In this document: positions 35,853-48,600 of the stretch, in pieces
Position numbering within the stretch: the first letter of the stretch is position 1
Layout: the number at the start of each line of letters is the position of its first letter
Origin: Micractinium sp. NFX-FRZ
Taxonomy: Eukaryota; Chlorophyta; Trebouxiophyceae; Chlorellales; Chlorellaceae
Assembly (NCBI GenBank): GCA_029339195.1
Contig: JAPTJF010000022.1
Coordinates: 218,871 to 282,870 of the forward strand
Length of the DNA: 64,000 bases
Reading direction: 5' to 3'
Position numbers and translations under genes: made by a program
Notes under the pieces: generated by a model
Seen by the model: the letters and a program-made list of their open reading frames with translations, nothing else
Databases searched by the model: none
Told to the model about the DNA's origin: nothing

Positions 35853-38518
35853 TCATGCAAACAAATCTTGATAAAGAGGCAGCGCCGGCAGCTCCTCGCA
35901 CTCGCACAGCAGCTCTGTGCCGTCGCCGGCGCCGCCCTCCGGCTGTGGTGCTGCCGCTACGCATACGCCACCACCGCTGCCGCTGCCACCGCCACCTGTG
36001 CACTGAGGCAGCTCCACAGCCGCGTCCAGCACTCTATACGCGGCATCCAGCCCTGATAGCAGCGCGCCGTGCACAGTGGAGGGGTGCGCCACCGAAGTTG
36101 CCTCACCCGCCAGCACCAGACTGCCGCTCTGGGGCTCAGCGAGGGTGGCACGGTCGGCGGGGGAGCCACCCACTGCAACAGGTGGCGGGGCGGAGGGGAA
36201 CAGGTGGCTGGGTGCTTTGAAAAGTAACGGGAGGGAATGCATGGGCAAGGCGAGGGCAAACAGCCGGGGAGAGCTTGCATCCACCACGCAAGAAACGCGG
36301 CGACAACGGCGGCATGAGCGGCACGGGCGCTGCGGGGCAGCACTGGTCATGCAGCCAGGCACGAACCCCTCTGCCTCCCCTCATCTTCCCGGCCTCCCCC
36401 CAAGCACCTGCATAATAGCTGAGCGAGCCTTGTGCCCAGGGGTCCTGCCCCCACCGGGTCAGCAGGTGGGACCGCGGCCCAGTTGGAGCCCGCCCTGGGA
36501 ACATGGCCTGCAGTGCTGCCATGGCGCTGGCCACCGCCTCTGCCTCTGTCAGCCTGCCCAGCTGCTGCGCCGCCTGCTCCGCCGCCATCGCCACCAGAAC
36601 TGGTCGGCGGGTGTAGGCTGCCATGCTGAGGAAGCGGCGCCAGGCCACGCCGCCGCTGGTGCTGCTTGCAGGGGGCACCAGCAGCTCCAGCTGTTCGCAC
36701 GGCGCGCGCAGCGTGCCTGCCCCACAGTCCTGGTCCTCCCAGAAGGCCTGCAGGTGGGGGCAGGACGTGCATGGCGACGCAATTGTGCTGTTACGGATGC
36801 AGGTGGATGGCAGGAGCGACGGCTGAGCACCCCAGCACAGCTAGAGCTGCATGCCTGCCGGCCCCATCTGCCCGCCCGTCTGCTCTGCCTGGCCGCCCTC
36901 GAGCTTTACCCAGCGCCTTGCCGGCCCACGCCCCCTAGTCCTACAGCTGCAGCCCACACGCCTGCCCTCATCCCTCCCTTCCCTCACCGTGTCAAACTCG
37001 AGCCACAGCTTCTCGAGGTGCCCCACTCCCAGCCCCCTCAGGGCCGCCTCGCTCTGCTCAGGCAGCGGCGGGTTGAGCGCCAAGCTGCCGCTCTGCAGCA
37101 CCCCAAGCGGTACGGTGCAGATGACATACTGCGCTGCCAGCTGGCGCCCATCAGCGGTGGTCACCAGGGCGCCGCTGTCGCTGTGCCGGATGGACACCAC
37201 GGGGGTGTTGAGCTGCAAGCGGGCGCCAGCCAGCAAGGGAGCAGCGTAGCTGAGCGGCAGGCGGTCAAATCCGCCCAGCACAATGTTGTCGGGGCCGGGG
37301 AAGCGGGTGTGGTTGTCGTGGTACAGCGCCGACAGCTGCGCCAGGCTGGCGCCGCTGTGCATGCCGTGCTGCGCTGCCAGCGCAGCACCCGTCAGGGCGG
37401 CGCCATCGGCGCTGCCACCCAGCCTGGCCTGCATTTCTGGAAGCTTCAGCACATCTGCCAGCGATTGGTTGGCTGTAGCCCTGCTGGCGAGCGCCTCGAA
37501 ATCCGCCTGCCAGCGCTGCAGGTTGCTGAGCTGGCGCGCGGGGAGCGGTGAGCCGTCGCCCCTGAAGTAACGCTGCCGCGGGCCGCTGCCGGTGGGGTGC
37601 CCAACCATCACTCGCTCAAGCCCAAGCCTGTTGGCCTCTTCCGTCAGCGGGTGGGCCCCTTGGCTGGGCTCGCCGCTGCCTGATCCCCAGATGAACTGAG
37701 CACCCAGCTCGGCGGTGGTGGCGCCGCCACGCCCAAAGGGCACGCTGTGGATGCGCCCACCCACGCGGTCCTGCACGAGCGAGGAGGCAGCAGGAGTGGG
37801 CAGGGAAACGGGTGAGGGGTGGGGCTGGCAAGTGATACTTCAGATGATTGGAGACCTCGGGGTGCTGGCGATGACTCGAGGAAACCAAGCAAGCGGTGCA
37901 GTAAGAGGCTTCTGCAGGGGAGACGACAGGTCACCAAACCTGCCCTGCCCTGCCCCGGGCCCTCTTGAAGTATGATTGCTCACTCACCCGTGCCTCCAGC
38001 ACCAGCACGCTCATGTTGCGCAGCGCGCTAGCAGCCGCCAGACCCGCAATCCCCGATCCCACAATGATGACGTCAGCATCCAGGCGAGGCAGGCCCAGCG
38101 CCGCCTGCTCGGCTGGCAGCAGCCAGGCGTGCAGTTCAGCCAGGAAAGCGGGCTGGGCAGTGATGTTGCGCTGCCGCTGGAAGTAGGGCAGCGGTGCATT
38201 GCCACCATCACCGCTGCCGGATGAGAAGACACCTCGCGCATAGAGCACGATGGCTGTGATAGCACCCGCTAGGATGAGTGCCGCCAGTGCCCAGGCGCCG
38301 CACAGCAGCAGGCGCCGCCGCCGACGGCTGGCGGCGGAGGGAGATGGCTCGCGTGTCTGCTGGGCTCCGCCGGCATACTGCTGCTCTGGCTGCGTCAATG
38401 GGTTCCAATATGTCTGCCACTGGGCTGGCGAGGCATGGTGTGGCGTTTTGGGTTGTCCACCAGCGCCCAGGGTGACGGCGCAGGCCACCCCACCGGGGTG
38501 TGTGCTCTCTCGAGTCAT
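35853..38518 (-). CDS. Flavin amine oxidase (polyamine oxidase/LSD1-like) with N-terminal membrane anchor
   Basis: Exons in transcript order: 38518-37988, 37770-36988, 36747-36408, 36172-35853, giving 657 aa. The FAD-binding dinucleotide fold is VIIVGSGIAGLAAASAL followed by LEARDRVGGR. Amine-oxidase segments include ELGAQFIWG, VPLGVLQ, WGQDPWAQGSLSYYA and the C-terminal FAD contact LVLAGEATS...STVHGALLSG. Residues of about 65-100 are an arginine cluster (SRRRRR) and one strong hydrophobic helix before the catalytic domain. This predicts a type II membrane protein with the enzyme in the lumen or outside the cell. Most plant polyamine oxidases lack such an anchor. The substrate (polyamine or other amine) cannot be read from the sequence. 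Confidence 0.85.
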
Positions 38519-38992
38519 CCCCTATGCACAAAGCTATCATACAACCAGGGCGCGTCGCGCGATCGCAGGAGAGAGTAACGCAAGCACCTTGCCGAGGTGG
38601 CGCGGGCGCGCTCAACAATGTCCGCCGGTTTATAACACGTGCCCTCCTGGTATCGCGTTCTCTATATGATATTGCATCGCTTCTTGCATTCCCAGACCCC
38701 GACTTGGCCAGCACAGCTGTCCCGCTGAAATGCTCATGCGCTCCGTCGGTTCTTGCAGGCCCTGCAGAGCCCCAAAGGTGCGCATTCAATGTATCACCCG
38801 AAATGAAAGCACGCCGACAGGACTCCGACATCCTGCAGGCCGGGTTTTCACAGCCGCTGCCACTCTGCCGCTGCCGCCGCTATGCCGCCGCCACTCCTGT
38901 GCCGCTGCCCGGTGCACTCAACTCCCCTGCTGCTTTGCTTTGCCATTCGTGCTGCTGCGTTTCTCTTTTACTGCAGGAACAGAGGCCGCATC
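38519..38992. promoter_or_regulatory. Divergent promoter amine oxidase / isochorismatase-like
   Basis: This 474-bp region separates two divergent starts. A TATA-like TTATAA at 38630-38635 lies about 112 bp upstream of the amine oxidase ATG. If the isochorismatase starts at the in-frame ATG at 38882 instead, the shared region shrinks to 363 bp. Confidence 0.5.
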
Positions 38993-40700
38993 ATGCCCTC
39001 TGCACTTCATCCCACCGGCTCGGCGGCGGCGGCCAGCAGCGCCATGCGCCCAGCCCTGCTGCTGATCGACATGCAGGAGCACTTCAGGCAAGCATCGGGG
39101 GCTTGGAAGCCAACTAGTCTCACCCCTGAGAGGCTGCCACCGCTGCGCCGCCCCCTGATTGACTGGCCCCCCTGCCCCGCGACCCTTTGTAGAGAAGGCA
39201 TGGCGGAGCTGCTGCTGGGGCGCCTCAACTCGCTGCCGACGCCTGCCGCCGCCTCCACATCCCCGTCATATTCACACAGGTGCACCCAGCCAGCCAGCCA
39301 GCCAGTGGCACATGTGGCTGCTAGCAGCGGTGTTGACACCCCAGCCAGCAGGTGGGGGCGCTGGGTACAGCGTGAGGGTGAGGCTGGCAGCACAGAACCC
39401 CTGGCCCCCAGTCTTTGCTGTTCAACATTTCCCACGGGTTGCCGTCCAGTTGCACCCCCCTGCCCACCATTTCATGCACTCCTCCCTGCAGCATGGGCAC
39501 CCCGACCCCGAGGCCGAGGAACACACCAGCGTGCTAGTGCGGTGGTGGGGCGCTGACGGGAGCATACGGTGGGCACGTGGGCGCATGGTGGTGTGTTGCA
39601 GTTGGCACACATTGGGCACACATCGGGATGTGAGGCAGCCAGGCATGAGGGTGAGATGACAAGCATGTGCGGAGGCAGAGTGCCTGCCAGGCAAGCAAGC
39701 AGGCAGGCAGGCAAGCGGGCAGGCAGGCAGGCGGGGTGGCTCTGTTCCCACCCTCCCATCCCCGCTCCTCCTCGGGTCAGGTATGGCTCGCCCACATGGC
39801 AGCTGCTGCCGGAGCTGCACCGCCAGCCTGGCGGCCACGTCATACACTCCAAGCGCACCTATGACGCTTTCCAGGCAGGCATAGGGGGCTACTGATGGGT
39901 GGGCTGCTGGGGGACTGGCACAACATACGCCCCATGCGCACGTGCGACATACCTCAGTGTGTGGGCGCCGGGCTGTGTTCTGGCAGCGATCAAGAGGAGA
40001 GGCGCCAATCACTGCGGCGCTTCTCAGCGGCCTCTCAGCCCTGCCACCTGCTACCTAAAGCGCTGCATTTTTCCTGCTAACTGCAAGCTGAACATGTTGT
40101 CACGGCTTCAAACCTCCATCAGGGCACGGAGCTGCAAGAGCTGCTGCAGCGGCAGGGCTGCGACACCCTGGTCATTGGCGGGGTGATGACTAACCTGTGC
40201 TGCGAGACGGCCGCGCGGTGCGCATGTCGGGGCGCCACATGTGCATGCTGTGCGCAGCGCACGACCCAACCGCACGGTGCTCTAGCTGGGGCGCCACACG
40301 TGCATGCTGTGCGCGGCGGGCCACAGCAGTCAGAAGCATAGGGTATACAGCCAGGGCGGTAACACTGATGGACATCTTGTCGGCCAGCACCACCTGCTGC
40401 TGACGTGGCACTGGCGCCAGCCACCGCCTGCATATGCATGCATGCCCCCCGCTGCCCCCCTCCCTGCCCACCGCCACTGACCTCCCTCCCTGCCCTCCAC
40501 AAATATGCAGCTCTGCTTTCACGAAAAACAACTCCGTCCTGTTTCTGTCAGACGGCACGGCCACCGCCTCAAAGCGCATGCACGACGCCTCCCTGATCAA
40601 CCTCGGCTACGGTTTTGCACGAGTGCTGACCTGCGCTGAGGCAGCGGAAGAGCTGGAGGCGGCGGCGGGGAGGAGGAAGGGAGGGGTGGCGGCGGGGTAG
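38993..40700 (+). CDS. Isochorismatase-like cysteine hydrolase with an apparent one-base frameshift
   Basis: Exons: 38993-39087, 39193-39279, 39492-39568, 39781-39874, 40123-40217, 40511-40700. The catalytic triad of the family is visible: Asp in LLLIDMQEHF, Lys in HSKRTYDAF and Cys in GGVMTNLCCET. Exon 2 reads GMAELLLGRLNSL in one frame and ADACRRLHIPVIFTQ in the next, and both parts are clearly family sequence. The frame change falls near 39230-39236, and the spliced length (638 nt) is one base short of a multiple of three. All other exons agree in phase. Either a base is missing in the assembly or this allele is broken. Introns at 39088 and 39875 have GC donors. An alternative in-frame start at 38882 would add a hydrophobic, Arg-containing leader. 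Substrate unknown. Confidence 0.75.
39690..39735 (+). repeat. GCAG/GCAA short tandem repeat in an intron
   Basis: A run of AGGCAGGCAGGCAAGC units lies in the intron 39569-39780 of the isochorismatase-like gene. Confidence 0.8.
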
Positions 40701-41021
40701 CAGAGCCTGCAGTGCAGCTGCAGTGCATGCGCCACCTGTGTTGCACCTGGAACGCTGCTGTTTAACAACGATAAGGAGGGCTGTTCATGATGCAGAGTGC
40801 AGGAGGATGAGGAGGGCAAAGCAGGGCGAGTTTCAGGGTGGGAAGTTTCAAAGAGTGGCGGCGTGCATAGAAACGGATTTGGGCTGGAGTGTATAAGAAC
40901 GTCGGGAGCGCCGGCATGGGTGGGCGGCCGGCATGGGTGGCCACAGCGGTACAGAGGCCAGTCAGAAGGATGAGGTGAATAACAGAAACATCAGAACACA
41001 CGAGAGGCCACCAGCCAGCGC
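40701..41021. other. Convergent intergenic region
   Basis: This 321-bp stretch lies between two stop codons and contains no coding signal. It should hold the 3' UTRs of the isochorismatase-like gene and the RING gene. Confidence 0.5.
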
Positions 41022-42460
41022 TCAGGGGTGCATCCCCAGCGCGGAGTGCTGCCACGGCAGCTGCTCGTGTGCGGGTGCTGGCTGCGGCGGGTGGGCGGCT
41101 GTCGATAGGAACAGCAGGTACGGCGGCTCGTCTGCCGGCTGCATAGCGGCAGTAGCTAGGATGGTGCCCAGGTTGAGGAGCAGGCTGACGAGCAGGATGC
41201 CTGCTGCCATGCCAAAGGCGACGGCGTAGAGGGAGAGCAGCATGCGGGGCGCGTGGCTCTCCAGCCGCAGCACCAGCGCAGGCAGCAGGCCGCCGCGTGG
41301 GGCGCGCTGCCTCATGGCCTCCGCCACCAGCAGCAGCGAGGTCGCGCACAGCAGCCACACCACCCAGCCGGGCGGCTCATCCCTGGGTTGCGGGCAGGAG
41401 GCGCGGTTGGCCAGCAAGCCCACCAGGCCTGCCGTCCACACGCTGATGCGGCAAATGGTGAGGAGGCCGGCGCCCAGGAAGCGCCACAGCAGGGCCGCAC
41501 CCAGCGCCGAGCCGCCCGCCAGGAAGAGCACAGAGGAGGCCCAGCTGGCCAGCACCAGCGCCAGGCTGCCCTGCTGCTTGGGGTGCTGCAGCTGGCGCAG
41601 GCGCAGGGCGGCCAGCCCGGCGGCGGCAGCCTCCAGCGCTGCCTCTGGGAGCAGGCGCTCTGCCGCCAGCAGCACCAGGGGCACCGAGGTACTACTGGGA
41701 GTGGCGCCCGCCGGTGCAGGCTCGCCCCACTTGCTGCTCCCTGCCTGCTCCTCCCTCAGGGCTGCCCCTGCAGTGGCGGCAAACCGCTCGATGCCCGCCA
41801 GCCGGCCACCTGCGCTGCTGGGCCGCCTGCTGACGGTTCCTGGCGAGCCGGAGCCTGAGGTGGACAGTGGCAGGGTGCTGCTGTTGTCGTCGCACTTGCA
41901 GCTGCCGGGCGGGTCGCCTGCATGGCTGCCCTGCTCCACGTCCGCTGCTGCACAGGGGGTGTCGGCAGCGGGGCGGTAGTATGCCAGCCCGCCTGCGGCT
42001 GCCCTGGTGACGCCTGCAGGCTCGACCAGCGCTCGACAGCAGGGGCAGCGCCAGGCAGTGACGGCCTCATCTGCGGGGTGGCCAGGGGAGGAGGGAGGGT
42101 CGGGGCGCCGAAATGAGCATGCAGTGCGTCACGCAAGTCCAAAGTCGAGTCCTGCTATTTGGCACACATACATTTGAATGTCGAGATTGCAGAACGACTG
42201 GAAACCGGTGCTCAGAGGAATACGTCCCCCTGGGCACCTCAGTGCCTGCGGCACGCCGTCCCGTGCGCGTCCCCCCGAGGCAGGGCCTCCTCCCCTCCCT
42301 GCCCCTGTGGCGCCCTGCTCCCGCCGCTGGCCCTGCTCACGGAGCACCCACCTATGAACACCTCGACGATGCAGCTTGCGCAGAAGGCATGGCGGCAGGG
42401 GAGCGTGAGGGCGGTGCTTGTGAGCGGCTCAAGGCAGACGGCACAGTCGTCGCCCGCCAT
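41022..42460 (-). CDS. RING-finger (C3HC4) multi-span membrane protein, probable E3 ubiquitin ligase
   Basis: Exons in transcript order: 42460-42352 and 42070-41022, giving 385 aa. The N-terminal RING runs CAVCLEPL...LPCRHAFCASC and is completed across the intron by WRCPCC, so all eight zinc ligands are present. A polar linker follows. The C-terminal half has about four hydrophobic segments (around SWASSVLFLAGGSALGAALL, ISVWTAGLVGLLAN, WVVWLLCATSLLLVAEAM and LYAVAFGMAAGILLVSLLLN). I do not recognise the membrane part. A RING domain ahead of membrane helices suggests membrane-localised ubiquitination, with the RING on the cytosolic side. Confidence 0.8.
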
Positions 42461-42639
42461 GCTCGGGGCGGCCCTTCGTGTTGCTCACCGGTAAATAGCG
42501 TGCACCCGAAAGTAAGCAATTGCAAACGAGGTTGGGGCGCTCTCGGCCATCGCCAGCCAGCTCAGCGAAGCTCAGGGTTCGCCTACCCCCTCTTAGAGCG
42601 TTGCCACTTAATTCCGGATTGATCAATATATCGGTGGCA
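42461..42639. promoter_or_regulatory. Bidirectional promoter RING gene / MFS transporter
   Basis: Only 179 bp separate the divergent start codons, so the promoters and 5' UTRs must overlap. An A/T-rich AATATATC lies about 15 bp before the transporter ATG, too close to be a TATA box. Confidence 0.55.
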
Positions 42640-45600
42640 ATGAGGGGGCTTCGTGCAGCCGCCAGGGCGGCCTGGACGCAGACCAAGAATGGCTTCACTT
42701 CGCTGAGGGGCAGCCCGCGGTGAGCCTCTTGTTTCCGTAGGTGGTTTAGAATGTTGTCGGCCGAGCCGCGGCCGCTGCCGACACCACTCTGCTGGCACTG
42801 CCGTGTCTCCCGCCCTGAGCGCCGCTCTTTTCGGCTGCCGCGCTTGCTGTGGCGCCTTACAGCCGACAGCTTGCGATCAGATGCATCAGGCCGCGCGCCA
42901 GAGCAGGCAGGCGACTGCTGTTTGACACCCGCTGCCCCCCGCCTGCCTCCCGCCGCACACGCTGTTGACTTCCTGTGGTCGGACTTTGAGCGTCCCAGTG
43001 CTTGCCTCAGACACGTGGCACTTTGTTTGATGTAAAGCTGCATGCGTAATCTGTGCTCTAATGCTGGCATGCCACCGCGCCTCCGGCCTGCACACCCCAC
43101 CACACGCATAGCTGGTGACCGCCCGCATCCCCCATTCTACCTAGCCACCCGCCCACTTCGCCGTCGCCTCGCACTCATTGTCGGCTGTGCCCAGCGCGCT
43201 GTGCCATGCTTGCCATCCACCACATGCTTTGCTGCGCACTCTCACGTTGCCTGCGTGCCAACGTTTCGACTCAAGTTGCTAGGGTCCCTTCCTCCCACTT
43301 CCCGCCCTCACTGTCACCCCCCCTCTCCCTCTCCATTCTATGATTTCTACTCCCCACCCTCGCCTCCTCACCTTCAACCCCCTTGCAGGGACCTGTATGT
43401 CGTGTTTGCCCTGAAAGTGCTGGAGAGCTACAACTACTTCTCCCTCTCCCGCCTCTTCACGCTCTACCTGACAGAGGAATTTGGAGTGGACGACTACAGG
43501 TGGGTGCTGCGCTGCGCTGTGCTGGGCTGCGCTGTGCTGGGCTATGCTGTGCTGTGCTGTGCTTTTCCTGGCAACAACAGCAGCCGTATCGAGTGTGCAG
43601 GGTGGAGGGACGGCGGGCTGGGGCAGGAGCATCGCCTGCGTCCAGCTGGCATGCGCTGCAGCACTCTCACGCCCTTCCCCACACCGCCCCACCTGGCCGC
43701 TTGTTGATGTTGGTTGCCAGGGCGGGCACGCTGTACGGCCTGTGGGGCACGCTGCTCACCGCCTACGGCTTCCTGATGGGGGGAGCCATCGACTGTCTGG
43801 GTGTGTGGCTGCCCTCCGCATGCGGTTCTGGGGAGGTGGGGGGGCATTGCATGTGGACTGGGGCAGGGGGCCACCCACATGGGCTGGTGTGGCCCACGGC
43901 TGCCCAGCAGGGTAGCGCCGTGCCTGCTCTGTGCATGCGTGCGCCTGCTTGCCACCCTGCGCTGCCTCCTCGCCCGCCCACCTGCTCAGCTGCGCTGCGC
44001 CCCCCCATGCCACCCGCCCTCCCCATCCTCCGCCCCTCCCTCAACCACAGGCGTCAAGGCCTCCCTGATCATCTGCTTTGTGCTCAACATTGGCAGCCGG
44101 CTGGTGATGGCGTCCACGACATCCAGGTGGGAGGGGGCACACCTTGTGATTTGCCACGCTGTGCACGCTGTGCCGTGCTGTGGCGTAATGTTTTGGGCTG
44201 GGCTGGGCTGCGCTGCGCTGCACTGCGCCTGGCTTTGCTGGGCTGCAGGTTGCCATGCTGCACGGCCCTGTGCACCTCGCCTCCGCTGCTGCTGCCCACT
44301 CCCCGTGCCTTCCAGTCTGCCCGCCACGGTCCCTGCTGCAGGTGGTTGCTTCTGGTCATGCTCCTGGGGCCAAACACGTTGGCGGGGGCGCTGGGTGTGC
44401 CGGTCATGACGGTGAGAGCTGCCAGACTGGCAGACAGGAGGCGTCAGCGTGTTGAGGGCGGGCAGGAGGCAGCTGCCAGCGCTGCACCCATCCCTGCCTG
44501 CATTGCGGGGCATGCTGCGCTGCCGCAGCATGCTGCGCTCAGAGCTGCCAGCGGGGCAGGGGGAGGGCAGCGGGCACGCAGGCGTGTGTGCGCCCGACAT
44601 GGCCAGCCAGCACCGCCACCAGAGCTCCGTCTCTCCTGTGGGCCTCCCTGCCTGCATATCCCGGGTGCCCTGCTGCCTGCGCTTCGCCTGCCTTACCCTG
44701 CCTTTGCTGGCCACAACGCTTGCATCGCCCACCCCCCCGGTCCTCGTGTCACTCCCCCCGCACCCACCCCCACCTGTGACGCCTGTGACGCAGATTGGGG
44801 TGAAGCGTTACACGCACGAGGGCAACCGAGGCTTTGCCTTTGCGCTCTTTTATTCTCTCATGAACTGCGCGGCGCTGTCGCAGGTGGTGGGGCGGGCCAG
44901 GGTGGTGGGAGGGCTCTGGTGGCCCGCCGGCTGGCTTAGGGCCAGCTTAGGGCTGTACTTCACGCCTGCACGTCTGCGTTTGTGTGTTTACGTATGCTTG
45001 TTATGTGTGCATGTATGGGGTTCATATATGTGTCTGGTTGAGCGTGGCCAGGGCTGCAGGTGTCCTGCTTTGTGAGGTGGCGTCCCTGCCTACGCTCCTG
45101 CCTACCGTCCTGCCCCCCTGCCCTCCTCCCTCCCCCTGGGCACAGGGCGTGCTGATGGACGCCTTCCGCATCGGCATGCCCCACGGCTTCAACATCCCAT
45201 CCCTCCCGGAGCACAGCCTGCTCAACAGCGGCAGCCGGCTGTTCCTGGCGTCGGGTGCGGAGGGCAGGGGGGGGTGGCGGAAGGGTGGCGGGTAGCCACA
45301 CGTGGCGATGTGTTACATGTGCATGGGGTTGGTGGCGCGCTGGCCGTCACCCGCTGCTTGCAGCACTTGGTCAGCAGGTGCACTGCCAATCGCACCGCAT
45401 TCCACTCATGCCTGGACTCTGCCCTGCTGCTCCACTGCTCTCACCCACCCTGCCTCTCTGTCCCCTCCACGTGCCCCCATCCTCGCCCGCCAGGCTGCGT
45501 CACCTCGCTCATCGGCCTCGTCGTGAGCTTCTTCCTGTCTGAAAACGCGCACGCCGCCCCCAAGCGCACCTCCAGTGAGAGCGGGGCTGGCCTCCTGGAG

Positions 45601-48600
45601 GGATCGGTGGGTGGGCTAGGGGCGGGCGGGTGGGCGGCCTCCTGTGAGCACCTGTGGGGATCTCCTGTGCGCCCACCCAGGGAGGGGTGCCCTGAGCTGG
45701 GCTGCCTCTACCCCCAGGCTGGCCCTGCCAACACTAGTGCAGCTGGGCGTGGAAGGTTTTGCACTGAATAGGCCTGCAAGGCTTGCCTGCCCCCCACCAC
45801 GCCGCCTGCCTGCCTGCCTGCCTTCTTCTCTGCCCACATGTGCAGGTGCACAGCCAGCGCACCAACTCCTCAGCTGAGCTGGAGCTCCCAACCTCGCCAG
45901 AGGTGCCTCTCCTGGGGGCGGGCGGCAGCAGGGGCGGCGGCAGCGTAGGCGCTGTCGGCTCGCCAGCGCCGCGCCACCGGGTGCCCGGCAGCGACAAGGC
46001 GGCGGCGGAGGGCAAGGTAGACGATGCTGCTGCGGCAGGGCACACAGCGGCGGGGCAGCAGCCGCCGCGCCAGCAGCAGCAGCAGGTGCAACAGCACAAG
46101 CGGCAGTCAGCGGCGGAGTTCTGGGAGGGTGCACGCGCGGTGCTGAGGTCACGAGGCTTCTACAAGTGAGGGTGCGGGAGGGAGCGAGGGAGGGAGGGAT
46201 GGAGTCAGTGGGTGCAGTGAGTGGATTGAAACAGTGAGTGCGATAGTGAGTGAGAGAGTGCGGTGAGGAAACGAGGTAAGGTAGGAGGAGGCGCCCCCTG
46301 ACGAGCAGGATGTGTGCAGTGGTGTGCATGCCCATCCAGCCACGCTCAGCAGCTTCATGTGAGGCGCTGTCGGTGCCAATCACGGGTGAAGTTGCTGCCA
46401 TGCCGGCTCTTTACACTCCTACTGCCCCTGCCTTTCCACCCCCACCCTACTACCAAACCCCACCTCCGCAGGTACCTCCTGATGTGCTTCTTCACCGGTA
46501 AGGCCCGACCCGCCAGGCAGGCAGCCGGGGCAGTGCACGCAGACCCACACTGCCAACCCAAGCCTCTTTGCTGTGCCCCCTTTCAAACCCGGGAACCCAT
46601 CTGCACCTCCTCCTCACCTCTCAACTGCCTGCAGTCAACCTCAAGTCTGTGTTTCGGCACCTAGACGCGACGCTTCCAAAATACCAAATCAGGTGGGCGT
46701 GCACAGCAGTGGGGCGGGGGCGCCAGTGATGTGGGTTTTCAGGCACTCCCAGTGCACCCCCGACCCGCCGCCATTTTCAACCTGCTCACGCCCTGCCCCC
46801 CGCCTGCGTTCGTCGTGTGCACTCCCACCCTCTCCCCCATCCCGCCGCCAACCTCCTGCGCCGCCCTTCCGTTTTTTCTCAAAAGTATCCATGCCGTGAA
46901 CCGCCCCAACGCCCCGGGCCACCCCCGTGCAGGGCCTTTGGGTGCAACTTCCCCATCGGCGCCGTCTACTCAATCAACCCATTCATGGTGGGTGGGTGGC
47001 TCCTCAGCCCGCACGGCGGACGAGCAGGGGAGGTCCCAGGCTGCGGTGCCCGGGGGTCGTTGTCGCCGCCCCTGAGCCCGACCCGCCTTCCCTGCAGATG
47101 TGCTCTTCTGAAGCTGATCCTGCCCTGCCCCGCTCTTCCCGGCCCTGCCTCACACCCTCCACACACTCACCCGCCGCCTCCCTGCACAGATCGTCTTGCT
47201 GGTGCCGCTGGTGGGAGCCATGACCACGGGTGGGCGGGCGGGCGGGCTTTGGCTGCCGGGCGCAGGAGGGAGGATGAACTGACGGGCGAGGGGCTGCCGG
47301 GGCTGAGCTGGAGGGGGATGAGCAGGCCATGTGGTGCAGCAACGGGCGGTGGGGAATGGAGGTGTGGGCAGGCTGTACTGTGTGACCTCGTTGAGCTCAC
47401 CATGCGGTGTGCCACGTGTTGCATGCACGCATCGGCGGGCAGGGCAACCCAAGCATTGGCCTGCCTACCGCCAATGCCAACCTGCCACCCCCGTCTCTGC
47501 CCACTCTGCGCTCCTTCCTCCCCCACCCGTGCCTCCCAAACCTTGCAGACTACCAGCACTTTGACATGATCCACATCGGCGGCTGGGTGTCCGCCCTCTC
47601 CCCCTTCTTCATCGTGGCGTTCAACACGGGTAGGGCGGGGCAGGAGGGTTGACCAAATCAGGGCGCGTACGCAGGCTTGTGTGGTGGTCTGCGTGTTGTG
47701 AGGGGTGTCCCGGTGCTGCTTGCTGTGTGGGCTGGTGGGCTGGTGGCTGGCCGATGGGCGGCAGGCGTGTGTGCCGTCCTGGGGAGGCAGGCCCTGCGCC
47801 GCCATGCTGCCACTGCCTTGCCTTGTCTTGTCTCAACCAGCCCACCCCACCCACTGCCTCGCATGCCCACCCACGGCCCGGCCTTCACCCTCCCTCCGCC
47901 CCACCCCCTCGCCCCCACCCCACTCAAGCGCAGCCTGGTCCACCGCCGCCTTTGTGGCCCTGCTGTCGCTGGGGGAGGCCATTTGGTCGCCACGCTGGTG
48001 AGCCAACAGCTCAATATAAGAGTGCTCGCATAGTTTGCTGGCGTGCAATAAGAATCTGCCCCCTAGCTGTTCTTCAGGCCATTTGGTGGCCACGCTGGTG
48101 AGCCAATCGCTCAACACAAGAAGAGTGCCCCTCCCAATGCTGAATGACTGGCGTGCGGGCATCTGCCCGCCAGCTGCCCCTGAGGCTGCCGCCAGGAACC
48201 AGCTGCGGCATCACGTGGCTTCCTGAGCGCCCCGCATGTGCGTGCCTGGCGCACCTCTCTCCATTCACTTCTCTGCCTTCGACTCTTTGCTATCACCTGC
48301 CTGTGCCCCACGCAGGTATGACTACAGCATGGGAGTGGCGCCGGATGGGCGGGAGGGCATCTTCACGGCGCTTGCCTCTGCCCCCCTGTTTGCCGCCATG
48401 CTGCCCACCGGTGAGCGAGGGGCGGGCAGCTCACGAGGGGGGGGAAGCTGAAGGGGCACTCGCCAGCTGTCAGCAGTGCCGCAGCTGCTGCTGTTGCTGC
48501 TTCCGCCGCGGCTCATGGGTGCTGCAGTGCCGCCCTTTGCCGAGGGCGGGCAGCTGAAGGCGGCAAGTATCGGTGGTGATAGCTCAACCCCGACTCCGCA

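Noticed and set aside
43542..44732. Minus-strand open frames opposite the MFS gene
   Set aside because: They are mirror images of the GC-rich exons and introns. The plus-strand exons close in frame to a complete transporter.
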